64,000 nt of DNA from UBA7957 sp965222695 (GCA_965222695.1 OZ244967.1:4402001-4466000), one strand, 5' to 3'; positions 18,790 to 27,049 are shown, numbered from the stretch's first letter. A program made the numbers and translations. The notes: generated by a model not told the origin, from the sequence alone.

Positions 18790-19355
18790 GAACGGCCCCG
18801 GCGCAGCGCGGCCCGAAACACGTCCCTGCGGCTCATCGGTTTTGTTGGATTTAAAATCCCGGATGGACTTTTATCAGTCTGAGTGGCGTTCTGAGATTTG
18901 TTGATGCTGCCATGGGGCGGTATAGGGTCAGAACTCTGATTGGAACCGTTGGGCTCTTCCTCTTTTAAAATGGCATCCAGAGATGCCTGGGCAACAGCAA
19001 CCGCGCCATGATGAGAATCAAATTCAAACATGGGAGAAAACAGCGAGCAGCTTAAATAAGTGCCAAGCCGCTCATCAAAGGCTGCGGTGAATTCATAAGT
19101 GCCGGATGGAAATTCAAACGGCTGTATACTGCCAACCGGAAATTGCGGATCATTTGGCTGGTTTCTCGGCGGAATCAGCATCAGGCTCATGAACCATGGG
19201 GTTACTACCGCGCACAAATAATGCGCATTCCATTGCCTGAACCCGACAACCTCAACCGCCAGAGCGGGATTCACAATCGGCAAATCCGCCATATGGACAT
19301 TAAGGATATGGTCAAAGTGCTCGCGGAGATGATTCTCCAGACCGTCTCTATTCAT
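18786..19355 (-). CDS. hupJ: [NiFe]-hydrogenase assembly chaperone HupJ (HybE/HoxT family)
   Basis: A 189-residue HybE-family protein with the conserved stretch NPALAVEVVGFR and VTPWFMSLMLIPP, and the LFSPMFEF segment. Members chaperone the small or large subunit before Tat export. The ATG at 19355 overlaps the rubredoxin stop (TGATG), so I prefer it to the in-frame start at 19457, which lies inside hupI. The last ~55 residues are a low-complexity polar tail (EEEPNGSNQSS... ending RRGRS) not typical of the core family. Confidence 0.88.
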   Translation of the reverse strand: MNRDGLENHLREHFDHILNVHMADLPIVNPALAVEVVGFRQWNAHYLCAVVTPWFMSLMLIPPRNQPNDPQFPVGSIQPFEFPSGTYEFTAAFDERLGTYLSCSLFSPMFEFDSHHGAVAVAQASLDAILKEEEPNGSNQSSDPIPPHGSINKSQNATQTDKSPSGILNPTKPMSRRDVFRAALRRGRS

Positions 19356-19570
19356 CAGATTTGTTTGACCATAAACTGGTCTTTGTCTCCATCGCATCGC
19401 GGGCAGCGCCAATGATCCGGTAATTCGCTGAAGGGTGTGCCGGGCGGTATCTGCCAATAGTCGTCACCGTCGATCGGATCGTATACATGCCAACAGATTT
19501 TACACTCCATTACGGCTTCTTTGGAGAGTTTGTCTTTATCGCCGAGGTAGGAGCCTTCGAACTGTTTCAA
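19355..19570 (-). CDS. hupI: Rubredoxin HupI/HoxR
   Basis: A 71-residue rubredoxin with the two iron knuckles CKIC (~23-26) and CPRC (~56-59) and the DPIDGD and W-x-CP features. HupI/HoxR-type rubredoxins are linked to group 1d hydrogenases and help mature the enzyme under O2 in Ralstonia and Rhizobium. The start is TTG at 19570 with GGAG 8 nt upstream and a TTGA overlap with hupH; the N-terminal FEGSYLGD extension before the first Cys resembles HoxR proteins. An internal ATG at 19510 is the alternative. Confidence 0.92.
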   Translation of the reverse strand: MKQFEGSYLGDKDKLSKEAVMECKICWHVYDPIDGDDYWQIPPGTPFSELPDHWRCPRCDGDKDQFMVKQI

Positions 19571-20430
19571 CGGTATAGCTCCAGAATCTCATTGAGCCGC
19601 AGTGCGCTGTCATCTATATCCTCCTGCGCGGCAAGCGCGATTTCAGGCACGCTGGATACTTCGATAGTATTGAGAATTAACCGGTCATCCGAGTTGTAAT
19701 ATTTTATCCACCAGACATTGTTTATTTGTGTGCTGCCTATCCTGCAGTTGCCGTAGCCGCGGGACAGGATTGTCAGCGGACCCGTTCCGAGGCGTGTTCC
19801 CAAAAACCGAAGTTCTCCTTCTGTCAGAGGAAGCAAAGTGAGATTGATGACATGTGGAGGCTTTGCCGGGTGATATCCGCGGTGTTGATCTTTGATTTCG
19901 GCCAATAGCGACGGTGCATTCATCAGGCCGGCTTCCGCTTCGGGTAATTCAAGGGGTAAAGTGTTCCTTGCATTGGCAAAGGTATGGGTTTTGACGATAT
20001 GAGGAATATCTGCGATTTCGATGGTATCACGTACCGTGTTTTTGTTACCGTCGAAATACTGCACCCGCCACACCCCGGCCAGTATGGACTCCTGAGCTTC
20101 AGCAGAGTCCGGGCCTTCAAGCACTACGCTGACCTCACCTTCCCCAAGGGCCTGGTTGACCAGATCCTGGTCGGACTGGCTCAGGCCGGCCAAATCGATG
20201 ATCACAGCCGGATCTCCCGTTTTGTATTGCTTAAGCGCCTGCAGTATCTCATTCAGCATGAGTTTGCCCTGAACAAGCTCAACTGCCTCTTCCGGTTCCG
20301 GCAGTACAGGAGTTGTAAAGGTAGCCATGCTGCCGGTCGGTAAATTAAGAATATCCATTTCGTCTTGCTGCTGGTTCTGTGTGCCGGGTCCTATGCTTAG
20401 TATCGGAATATCTATCGGGTTTCTGTTCAT
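19567..20430 (-). CDS. hupH: Hydrogenase expression/formation protein HupH (HoxQ/HyaF family)
   Basis: A 287-residue HupH-family protein. The C-terminal domain has the family pattern GTGPLTILSRGYGNCRIGSTQ and W-x-KYYNSDDRLILN, appearing twice in a degenerate manner (first copy around WRVQYFDGNKNT). HupH/HoxQ act with HupG/HoxO as small-subunit chaperones that hold it back from Tat export and shield its Fe-S clusters. The ATG at 20430 gives the MNRNPIDIPILSIGPG start; the frame continues to 20496 across the hupG end. It overlaps hupI by 4 nt. Confidence 0.9.
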   Translation of the reverse strand: MNRNPIDIPILSIGPGTQNQQQDEMDILNLPTGSMATFTTPVLPEPEEAVELVQGKLMLNEILQALKQYKTGDPAVIIDLAGLSQSDQDLVNQALGEGEVSVVLEGPDSAEAQESILAGVWRVQYFDGNKNTVRDTIEIADIPHIVKTHTFANARNTLPLELPEAEAGLMNAPSLLAEIKDQHRGYHPAKPPHVINLTLLPLTEGELRFLGTRLGTGPLTILSRGYGNCRIGSTQINNVWWIKYYNSDDRLILNTIEVSSVPEIALAAQEDIDDSALRLNEILELYR

Positions 20431-20449
20431 TACTATCAACTCTTTTGCG

Positions 20450-20884
20450 TCATTTAGGCGTCTGCGAATGCGTATTTTCATGCTTGACCGCGACACCTAT
20501 ACCGGGCGATCTTCCTCCTGTACGGGCCAGAATTTGCGGAATATCATCCATATATTCTGACCAGTCGCGGATTTTTTCTATGGATCCGAGGTATTTGCCG
20601 TTACGCAGAAATACAAGTGCCGGCCAGACTCTGAATCCGTATTCCCGCTGCAACTGTTTTTCAATATCCTGGCCGACAACCGCCGCGGTAAAGTCACCGG
20701 AAAATGCGCTTAACAACTCCGGTAAAACCACGGCAACATCATTGGACTCCGGAAAACGCTTCGGGTCCTCGGTAAAGAACAGACAGAGAGTTCCCTCCGA
20801 TTGCAGAATATCCTGCTGATTTTCCGGCGATAAAAGAGGAATACCAAGCTCGTCGGTAAGTCGTTGAACTAATGGCGATGACAT
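20450..20884 (-). CDS. hupG: HupG (HoxO/HyaE family) thioredoxin-like small-subunit chaperone
   Basis: A 144-residue protein with a thioredoxin-like fold that lacks the CxxC active site, as expected for HupG/HyaE. The segment GFRVWPALVFLRNGKYLG matches the cis-Pro side of the fold. Family members bind the Tat signal of the small subunit (HupS here). GGAG lies 8 nt before the ATG. It is 14 nt after hupF and about 19 nt before hupH. Confidence 0.88.
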   Translation of the reverse strand: MSSPLVQRLTDELGIPLLSPENQQDILQSEGTLCLFFTEDPKRFPESNDVAVVLPELLSAFSGDFTAAVVGQDIEKQLQREYGFRVWPALVFLRNGKYLGSIEKIRDWSEYMDDIPQILARTGGRSPGIGVAVKHENTHSQTPK

Positions 20885-20898
20885 GCTGGCACTCCGAA

Positions 20899-21198
20899 TT
20901 ATTGAGGTTGAAGATGTTTCGGCAGTTGCGGTTTTCGCTCTGCTAAATCGGAAAAAAGATGATCGACATCCGTTCCGCCCGACATAACTTCACTGACCGC
21001 TTTTATTGCATTAGCGATTTCATGAGCCTGTTGCTCGGTCAGGACTTGTCTTGCGCTGCCCAGAAAAACCAGTAGCCAGGTTCCCGGCGGTTGTTCGCCG
21101 ATCAGGGTTGTATCTACGTCGTAAACTTCATCTTCGTAAAGACACTTGGCAATGTACTCGCTGCCGCTCTGAACTTGCATCGGTAAGCCAAGACACAT
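20899..21198 (-). CDS. hupF: HupF, HypC-family chaperone specific to the uptake hydrogenase
   Basis: A 99-residue HypC-family protein beginning MCLGLPMQ with the essential Cys2 and carrying the GTWLLVFLGSARQVL barrel strand. HupF has a longer C-terminus than HypC (PKLPKH-type tail) and is known to bind HupL during maturation and stabilise it under O2. The ATG overlaps the hupD stop (TGATG). Position directly after hupD and before hupG is the canonical hupDFGH order. Confidence 0.93.
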   Translation of the reverse strand: MCLGLPMQVQSGSEYIAKCLYEDEVYDVDTTLIGEQPPGTWLLVFLGSARQVLTEQQAHEIANAIKAVSEVMSGGTDVDHLFSDLAERKPQLPKHLQPQ

Positions 21199-21917
21199 CA
21201 GTCAGGCTTCCTTTGATCGATGGAAACACTCAGTACATCTTTTTCCAAAGGGGAGGGTTTGGGGTCGAAGCGGTATTGTCGGTTTTTTAATACACGTTCG
21301 TCACCGATTCGGCAAGCGGTGGCGTTGTCGGGGCGAAGGTATTCGTAACGGTCGATTTTGGTTTCCACCGCACCGATGGCGTCTTCCGAGGATAGGATAT
21401 GCGTGCGTTTCTCAGGCGAAATACCGAACGTATTTAAATAGTTCAGCGCTTGTTTTATTGCGTCCGGTATCTTTGCCCTGACCGCGGGTCGCAGGCTGCC
21501 CCCGTAGTCTTCAAGTTCAACCGGCTGAACACCGATCAATAAAATGTTCTCAGGATAGCTGCCGGTCAGTTCGGCCGTTGCCAGGACTTCCTGGAAGCCG
21601 GTTTGATGCAGGCTCATTTTTTTTGCACCCATGAATTTGGGTACTTCACCGTCGCGAATCAGCTTAAGGGTTCCGGGCGCCAGTCCGTAATCTATGGCAT
21701 CGAAGACGACCAGAATCTTTGCGGCCTGAACATGTTGAATCAGATATATACCTTGGGTTCCGCCATCCATGATTTTGACATGCTCAGGGAAGCGATATTG
21801 CTCGTTCAATGCTTCAACTACCCGAACACCGAATCCTTCGTCCGCCCAGAGCAGGTTGCCTATTCCCAAAATGAGTACAGAGCGATCGCAAGAGCTGTGC
21901 TTTTTAGATTGCATCAT
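21198..21917 (-). CDS. hupD: Hydrogenase maturation endopeptidase HupD
   Basis: A 239-residue Ni-dependent protease of the HyaD/HybD family. It has LGIGNLLWADEGFG with the metal-binding Glu/Asp, DGGTQG, FDAIDYG and the metal His in SLHQTGFQEVL. It removes the C-terminal peptide of HupL after nickel insertion; HupL here has such a peptide, HupV does not. The C-terminal ~45 residues extend beyond the usual protease core. Starts at 21917 or 21914 (ATGATG); no good ribosome-binding site is visible. It is the first gene of the long minus-strand operon and diverges from hupS. Confidence 0.94.
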   Translation of the reverse strand: MMQSKKHSSCDRSVLILGIGNLLWADEGFGVRVVEALNEQYRFPEHVKIMDGGTQGIYLIQHVQAAKILVVFDAIDYGLAPGTLKLIRDGEVPKFMGAKKMSLHQTGFQEVLATAELTGSYPENILLIGVQPVELEDYGGSLRPAVRAKIPDAIKQALNYLNTFGISPEKRTHILSSEDAIGAVETKIDRYEYLRPDNATACRIGDERVLKNRQYRFDPKPSPLEKDVLSVSIDQRKPD

Positions 21918-22016
21918 GTGAAGATGTAGGATTTAGAGTAAAAATGAAATATTGGTTATCAAAAAATACTCTATATGGTAATTAACTATTCGTCCAGAAC
22001 TTTTTTTGCAAATAGA

Positions 22017-22030
22017 AATTTTCGAAAATT
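22017..22030. promoter_or_regulatory. 14-nt perfect palindrome in the hupD-hupS divergent region
   Basis: AATTTTCGAAAATT is perfectly self-complementary and lies about 100 nt upstream of hupD. It is AT-rich, next to a run of ten T, and could be a regulator site or simply a chance palindrome in low-GC DNA. Its relation to a hupD promoter is unknown. Confidence 0.3.
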
Positions 22031-22141
22031 CATTTTTTTTTTGAATTGATAGTAAGTTCAGTTTTCATCTGAATTTCCTGGTTTGATTTGTAATATATAT
22101 TTCCATTTCTATCATCTAATAGGAAGTATATTTATCAGTTA

Positions 22142-22155
22142 TTGATAATTATCAA
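22142..22155. promoter_or_regulatory. FNR/Anr/FnrN box
   Basis: TTGATAATTATCAA is an exact match to the FNR-family consensus TTGAT-N4-ATCAA and is a perfect palindrome (extendable to 16 nt). Its centre is about 79 nt upstream of the start site predicted from the sigma-54 element, and about 230 nt upstream of hupD. FNR-type control by low O2 is known for hup/hyp genes in several Proteobacteria. It could act on hupSLC, on the divergent hupD operon, or on both. Confidence 0.75.
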
Positions 22156-22200
22156 TTTTAGATTTCATGTAAGTTATTGAAATTATTAATAAAAATAGAA

Positions 22201-22216
22201 TGGTACTTAAATTGCA
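22201..22216 (+). promoter_or_regulatory. Sigma-54 (-24/-12) promoter of hupSLC
   Basis: TGGTACTTAAATTGCA matches the sigma-54 consensus TGGCAC-N5-TTGCW: the GG and GC doublets are at the obligatory spacing and only the C at the fourth position differs. The expected start site is near 22228. It fits the presence of an NtrC-type activator (HupR) in the adjacent operon. It also means the in-frame ATG at 22200 cannot be the hupS start. Confidence 0.8.
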
Positions 22217-22280
22217 ATTTGCGAATTATTACCGGCACCGGAGCTGGACCAATCTGCCAATGACGAGCGAGGACTTATCT

Positions 22281-23345
22281 ATGACCGAAACTTTCTACGA
22301 AGTGATGCGTCGACAGGGAATCACACGCCGCAGCTTCTTGAAATACTGCAGTCTGACAGCTGCGGCGCTGGGCCTGGGGCCTTCAGTTGTCCCCAGGATA
22401 GCCCATGCGATGGAAACCAAACCGAGAATCCCCATCCTCTGGCTCCACGGTCTCGAATGCACCTGCTGTTCAGAGTCCTTTATCCGCTCTGCGCATCCCC
22501 TGGCCAAGGACGTGGTTCTGTCTATGGTTTCACTCGATTATGATGACACAATCATGGCAGCCGCCGGGCATCAGGCGGAAGCGATCATCGAGGAAACCAT
22601 CGAAAAATACGACGGCAACTTCATTCTTGCCTGTGAAGGTAATCCGCCCCTGAATCAGGAGGGCATGTCGTGCATTATCGCCGGTAAGCCTTATCTGGAA
22701 CAATTGCATCATGTCGCTGATCACTGCAAAGCGATTATTTCCTGGGGGTCCTGTGCCTCATACGGATGTGTCCAGGCGGCGAGCCCGAATCCCACCAAGG
22801 CGGTTCCGATTCACAAAGTTGTTACCGGTAAACCCATTATCAAAGTACCCGGATGCCCGCCGATTGCGGAAGTGATGACAGCGGTCGTCACCTATATCCT
22901 GACATTTGAACGATTTCCCGAGCTGGACCGCCAGGGGCGTCCGAAGATGTTTTACAGCCAGCGCATTCACGATAAATGTTACCGCCGACCGCATTTTGAT
23001 GCGGGTCAGTTTGTCGAATCCTGGGATGATGAAAACGCGCGCAAAGGTTATTGCCTGTACAAAATGGGCTGCAAGGGGCCGACCACCTACAACGCATGCT
23101 CGACAATTCGCTGGAACGAAGGCACATCTTTCCCCATTCAAGCGGGTCATGGTTGCATTGGTTGCTCGGAAGACGGTTTTTGGGACAAAGGTTCCTGGTA
23201 TGCGAGATTAACGGATATCAAGCAATTTGGTGTCGAAAGCAATGCCGACAAGGTTGGCAGTACTGCGGCAGCCGTCGTGGGCGCGGCCACTGCTGCACAT
23301 ATGGCCGTCAGTGCAGTAAAACGAAGCAGAAAGCAAGGGGAATAA
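22281..23345 (+). CDS. hupS: Uptake [NiFe]-hydrogenase small subunit HupS (group 1d, O2-tolerant type)
   Basis: A 354-residue precursor. The Tat signal is ITRRSFLKYCS followed by a hydrophobic stretch, with cleavage after IAHA (residue 43). Mature Cys17, Cys19 and Cys20 (ECTCCSES) and Cys115 and Cys120 (SCASYGC) plus the GCPP Cys give six ligands for the [4Fe-3S] proximal cluster of O2-tolerant enzymes. A C-terminal hydrophobic helix before KRSRKQGE anchors it in the membrane. I chose ATG 22281: GAGGA lies 7 nt upstream, and earlier ATGs at 22200 and 22260 fall in or just after the sigma-54 promoter. Cotranscribed with hupL (4-nt gap) and hupC. Confidence 0.96.
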   Translation: MTETFYEVMRRQGITRRSFLKYCSLTAAALGLGPSVVPRIAHAMETKPRIPILWLHGLECTCCSESFIRSAHPLAKDVVLSMVSLDYDDTIMAAAGHQAEAIIEETIEKYDGNFILACEGNPPLNQEGMSCIIAGKPYLEQLHHVADHCKAIISWGSCASYGCVQAASPNPTKAVPIHKVVTGKPIIKVPGCPPIAEVMTAVVTYILTFERFPELDRQGRPKMFYSQRIHDKCYRRPHFDAGQFVESWDDENARKGYCLYKMGCKGPTTYNACSTIRWNEGTSFPIQAGHGCIGCSEDGFWDKGSWYARLTDIKQFGVESNADKVGSTAAAVVGAATAAHMAVSAVKRSRKQGE

Positions 23346-23349
23346 AAGC

Positions 23350-25164
23350 ATGAGTGTAACAACGACACCTAACGGCTATGAGCTGGACACTTCGGGTCAG
23401 CGAGTGGTGATTGATCCTGTAACCCGTATCGAAGGTCATATGCGATGCGAGGTCAATATCGATGAAAACAATATCATCCGCAACGCGGTATCAACCGGTA
23501 CCATGTGGCGTGGGCTGGAAGTGATTCTCAAAGGCCGTGATCCGCGCGACGCCTGGGCGTTCGTCGAGCGGATCTGCGGCGTCTGTACCGGCTGCCACGC
23601 CCTGACATCAGTTCGTGCCGTCGAGGACGCCTTGGGCATAAGAATACCGCCCAATGCACATTTAATCCGGGAAATGATGGCCAAAACGCTGCAAGTGCAT
23701 GATCACGTTGTGCACTTCTATCATTTACATGCACTGGACTGGGTCAATCCGGTCAATGCGCTCAAGGCGGATCCGAAGCAGACTTCAGCCCTGCAGCATC
23801 TGGTTTCGCCCGCGCATCCCAAATCCAGCCCCGGGTATTTTCGGGATATCCAAACCCGAATCAAGCGGTTCGTCGAATCCGGGCAATTGGGGCCGTTTAA
23901 AAACGGCTATTGGGATAATCCGGCTTATAAGCTACCGCCGGAAGCTGATTTGATGGCTGTTACCCACTATCTGGAAGCGCTGGATATGCAAAAGGAATTT
24001 GTCAAACTGCACACCGTATTTGGCGGGAAGAATCCGCATCCGAATTATCTAGTCGGCGGCGTCCCCTGTGCGATTAATATGGATGGCGATCTTTCCGCCG
24101 GTGCTCCGATCAATATGGAGCGGCTGAATTTTGTAAAATCCCGGATCGATGAGATGGTGGCGTTTAACAAAAACGTCTACGTTCCCGACGTTATCGCTAT
24201 AGCGAGTTTTTATAAAAGCCAGCTCTGGGGCGGGGGGCATGGTGCTGTAAATGTGATGGATTACGGAGCTTATCCCAAAGTCAATTATGATAAGTCGACT
24301 GATCAGCTTCCCGGTGGCGTGATTATAAACGGGAACTGGGACGAGGTACTGCCGGTTGATCCACGCGATCCGGAGCAGGTCCAGGAATTCGTGACTCACT
24401 CCTGGTACAGTTATCCCGATGAAAGCAAAGGACTGCATCCCTGGGATGGTGTTACCGAACCGAACTACAAGCTGGGTGCGAATGCCAGGGGCAGCAGCAC
24501 CAATATCGAACAGATCGATGAAACCGCGAAGTATTCCTGGATCAAATCACCCCGCTGGCGAGGGCATGCGGTCGAAGTGGGCCCCTTATCCCGCTATACG
24601 CTGGCCTATGCGCAGGGCATCGAGTATGTGGTCGAGCAGACCAGCCGCAGCCTTGCCGCATTTAACCAATTGGCGGGTGTTAACCTTGACGCCAAATCGG
24701 CACTGAATTCCACCATTGGCCGAACGCTTGCGCGAGCACTCGAATCAGAGTACTGCGCCGATATGATGATCGATGACTGGAACGAGCTGATTGCCAATAT
24801 CAAGGCGGGGGACACCAATACTGCAAATATGGAGAAATGGGATCCTTCCTCCTGGCCGGATGAGGCAAAAGGTGTGGGTACGGTTGCAGCCCCGCGAGGA
24901 GCGCTCGGACACTGGATTAAGATAAAAGATGGCCGGATCGAAAACTACCAATGCGTGGTGCCGACAACCTGGAACGGCTCACCGCGGGACCCGGCAGGCA
25001 ATATAGGTGCCTTTGAAGCCTCTCTGATGAATACGCCGGTCGAGCGCGCGGAGGAACCGGTTGAAATTCTGCGCAGTCTGCATAGCTTTGATCCGTGCTT
25101 GGCATGTTCAACCCATGTCATGTCGGAAGACGGCGAAGAACTGGCCAGCGTTAAAGTCCGCTGA
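23350..25164 (+). CDS. hupL: Uptake [NiFe]-hydrogenase large subunit HupL
   Basis: A 604-residue catalytic subunit. The N-terminal NiFe ligands are in RICGVCTGCHAL, the C-terminal ones in DPCLACSTH, followed by a 15-residue peptide (VMSEDG... VKVR) that HupD removes. It oxidises H2 on the periplasmic face after co-export with HupS via Tat. RxEGHMRCEV near residue 30 is the conserved L0/L1 region. Length is typical of group 1 enzymes. It lies between hupS and hupC with short gaps and a GGGG-containing ribosome-binding site. Confidence 0.97.
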   Translation: MSVTTTPNGYELDTSGQRVVIDPVTRIEGHMRCEVNIDENNIIRNAVSTGTMWRGLEVILKGRDPRDAWAFVERICGVCTGCHALTSVRAVEDALGIRIPPNAHLIREMMAKTLQVHDHVVHFYHLHALDWVNPVNALKADPKQTSALQHLVSPAHPKSSPGYFRDIQTRIKRFVESGQLGPFKNGYWDNPAYKLPPEADLMAVTHYLEALDMQKEFVKLHTVFGGKNPHPNYLVGGVPCAINMDGDLSAGAPINMERLNFVKSRIDEMVAFNKNVYVPDVIAIASFYKSQLWGGGHGAVNVMDYGAYPKVNYDKSTDQLPGGVIINGNWDEVLPVDPRDPEQVQEFVTHSWYSYPDESKGLHPWDGVTEPNYKLGANARGSSTNIEQIDETAKYSWIKSPRWRGHAVEVGPLSRYTLAYAQGIEYVVEQTSRSLAAFNQLAGVNLDAKSALNSTIGRTLARALESEYCADMMIDDWNELIANIKAGDTNTANMEKWDPSSWPDEAKGVGTVAAPRGALGHWIKIKDGRIENYQCVVPTTWNGSPRDPAGNIGAFEASLMNTPVERAEEPVEILRSLHSFDPCLACSTHVMSEDGEELASVKVR

Positions 25165-25176
25165 GGGGGAATTACT

Positions 25177-25881
25177 ATGCGCGCTAAAATGCACTCGGAA
25201 CCGGCTGTATATGTCTATGAGGCACCTATGCGTCTGTGGCACTGGGTTAATGCGCTGGCAATTGTCGTGCTGGGGCTGACCGGCTATTTTATCGGTTCGC
25301 CTCCGCCCAGTGTGCCGGGCGAGGCGACAGACAACTTCCTGTTGGGCTATATCCGTTTTGCTCACTTCTCTGCCGGATATATTGTTGCTATAGGATTTGT
25401 ATTTCGTATCTACTGGGCCATAGCCGGAAACGAACACGCACGCCAGCTGTTTCTGCCCAGCCTGTTCAGCGCCAGTTTTTGGGAGGGTGTGATTCACGAG
25501 CTCAAATGGTATTTTTTTATTGCAGATGAACCGAAGAAATATATAGGCCATAACCCGCTTGCCATCGTGGTCATGCACTTGGTGATGGTTTGGGGTCTGC
25601 TTTTTATGATATTTACCGGATTTGCATTATATGGTGAAGGAACCGGTATGGGCAGCTGGCAGTATGATTGGTTCAGTAGTTGGATTATTCCTCTGTTCGG
25701 GCAAAGCCAGGATGTTCATACCTGGCATCATTTGTTCATGTGGGTTATTGTCTGTTTTGTGATTATCCATATATACGCGGCTGTCAGGGAAGATATTATG
25801 TCCAGACAGTCATTGATCAGTACCATGATCAGCGGTTGGCGGATGTTTCGAGATAATCGGGAGGCCGAAGACGATCACTGA
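25177..25881 (+). CDS. hupC: Ni/Fe-hydrogenase b-type cytochrome HupC
   Basis: A 234-residue di-haem cytochrome b with four transmembrane helices, which anchors HupSL and passes electrons to the quinone pool. Candidate haem ligands are in LWHWVNAL (helix I), FAHFSAGY (helix II) and TWHHLFMW / VIIHIYAA (helices III-IV). GAGGGGG stands just before the ATG. It closes the three-gene hupSLC transcript. A stem-loop follows within 10-35 nt. Confidence 0.94.
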   Translation: MRAKMHSEPAVYVYEAPMRLWHWVNALAIVVLGLTGYFIGSPPPSVPGEATDNFLLGYIRFAHFSAGYIVAIGFVFRIYWAIAGNEHARQLFLPSLFSASFWEGVIHELKWYFFIADEPKKYIGHNPLAIVVMHLVMVWGLLFMIFTGFALYGEGTGMGSWQYDWFSSWIIPLFGQSQDVHTWHHLFMWVIVCFVIIHIYAAVREDIMSRQSLISTMISGWRMFRDNREAEDDH

Positions 25882-25890
25882 ATTCACTTT

Positions 25891-25915
25891 TCCTGCCTGC
25901 GATCAGCGGGCAGGA
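25891..25915 (+). terminator. Stem-loop at the end of hupSLC
   Basis: A 10-bp stem with one G-T wobble (TCCTGCCTGC / GCGGGCAGGA) encloses a 5-base loop, beginning 10 nt after the hupC stop. No U-run follows, so it may protect the 3' end or act with Rho rather than be a classical intrinsic terminator. The remaining ~240 nt to the dodecin gene show no gene. Confidence 0.45.
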
Positions 25916-26154
25916 TCCGGCAGTCAATCTATCGTAGTTTCCAGGCCTTACAATATTCTTTCCGTGCAAATCTCAATGTATTCGCCGGCTGATTTTGATA
26001 AGCTGTTGGCAATACCAATAGGCTTTACAATATTTATCATTTCGCCAAACTGACTTGATTTACAGTATCCACTGCACGTTTTTAAGAAATAGATGTTGCA
26101 AACAAGTTACCACGAACATTGAATAACGGCTCAACTGAAAACAGGAGATAAACA

Positions 26155-26358
26155 ATGAGCGTTGCACGCGTTACCGAAATCACTGCCACTTCAAGCAAAA
26201 GTTTTAATGATGCTGTAGATAAAGGTGTAAAAAGGGCCTGTAAGACATTGAAAAACGTCACCGGTGCCTGGGTAAAGGACCAGGAAGTGGGCGTTAGGAA
26301 AAATAAGATTTATGAATACCGGGTGAAATTGAAAGTGACTTTTGTTTTGTCCAAATAA
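26155..26358 (+). CDS. Dodecin flavin-binding protein
   Basis: A 67-residue dodecin, full length. The family's pattern is seen as VTEITATSSKSFNDAV, then GAWVKDQEV with the tryptophan that stacks on the flavin, then the closing strand YRVKLKVTFVL. Dodecins form dodecameric shells that store or buffer FMN/riboflavin or CoA in the cytoplasm. AGGAG lies just upstream of the ATG. It is a single-gene unit between hupC and a strong bidirectional terminator, with its own promoter somewhere in the 270-nt leader (not resolved). Confidence 0.92.
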   Translation: MSVARVTEITATSSKSFNDAVDKGVKRACKTLKNVTGAWVKDQEVGVRKNKIYEYRVKLKVTFVLSK

Positions 26359-26372
26359 AATATGTTTATTAA

Positions 26373-26404
26373 GAGCGGGTGTTACCTCACCCGCTCGGCT
26401 TTTA
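26373..26404 (+). terminator. Intrinsic terminator after dodecin, probably bidirectional
   Basis: A perfect 9-bp GC-rich stem (GAGCGGGTG / CACCCGCTC) with a 6-base loop is followed by GGCTTTT on the plus strand and a T-containing AT-rich stretch on the minus strand. It separates the convergent dodecin and FMN reductase genes and may serve both. Confidence 0.8.
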
Positions 26405-26439
26405 CGGTTCAAGTCAGAAACACGATTTCACCGAAATCT

Positions 26440-27015
26440 TCAAGCCCCAAGTTTTCGCAGAGTCTCCACCAAATCCGTCGCCAGTGCCTGAATAGCGTTT
26501 TGATCAGAGGGGTTGAGCAGCTGCCCGTGTTCATCAAAGGCTTTCGCAGCGCTCGCTATCGCTTTTTGCTGTGGTATGACCAACACGCCGAGATTGTTCA
26601 GCAGCATACGCAAAAATACAAGTCCGCGTAAGCCTCCCAGCTGCCCCGGAGACGTTGCCATTATGGCGGCCGCTTTTCCTTTATAGGCGGCCAAGGGTGT
26701 GGAATCTTCCGGTTCGCTACGCGATGCCCAGTCCAATACGTTTTTCAATAAAGGGCTGAATGCGCTATTGTATTCCGGAGAGGCGATCAGAAACCCGTCG
26801 TGCTCCACTAGTAATCGCTTAATTGCCTTGGCGTTTTCCGGTAACCCCTGTTGCTGTTCCAAATCCTGGTCGAATATGGGCATGGGGTAGTCCGCCAGAT
26901 CCACCAGAGTTACTTCAGCGCCAGCGTTGCGGGCTGCGCCGGCGGCAATTTTTACCAATAATTTATTGAATGATTCTTTTCGCGCACTGCCTGCGAAGGC
27001 GAGTATTTTAGGCAT
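26440..27015 (-). CDS. NADPH-dependent FMN reductase (flavodoxin-fold, ChrR/azoreductase-like)
   Basis: A 191-residue flavodoxin-like reductase. The FMN phosphate loop is FAGSARKESFN at the N-terminus, SPEYNSAFSPLLKNVLDW is the NADPH_FMN_red signature, and TSPGQLGGLRG follows. Relatives reduce free FMN, quinones or chromate in the cytoplasm with NAD(P)H. It converges on dodecin, a flavin buffer; a functional link is only suggested by proximity. The ribosome-binding site is weak. Confidence 0.88.
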   Translation of the reverse strand: MPKILAFAGSARKESFNKLLVKIAAGAARNAGAEVTLVDLADYPMPIFDQDLEQQQGLPENAKAIKRLLVEHDGFLIASPEYNSAFSPLLKNVLDWASRSEPEDSTPLAAYKGKAAAIMATSPGQLGGLRGLVFLRMLLNNLGVLVIPQQKAIASAAKAFDEHGQLLNPSDQNAIQALATDLVETLRKLGA

Positions 27016-27049
27016 AGTCGGTCCGGGTTATGTTGGTGATTGAGAACGC

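Noticed and set aside
22200..22280. Longer hupS start at 22200 or 22260
   Set aside because: The first overlaps the sigma-54 promoter and the second has no ribosome-binding site; the ATG at 22281 has GAGGA at 7 nt and gives a normal Tat signal.
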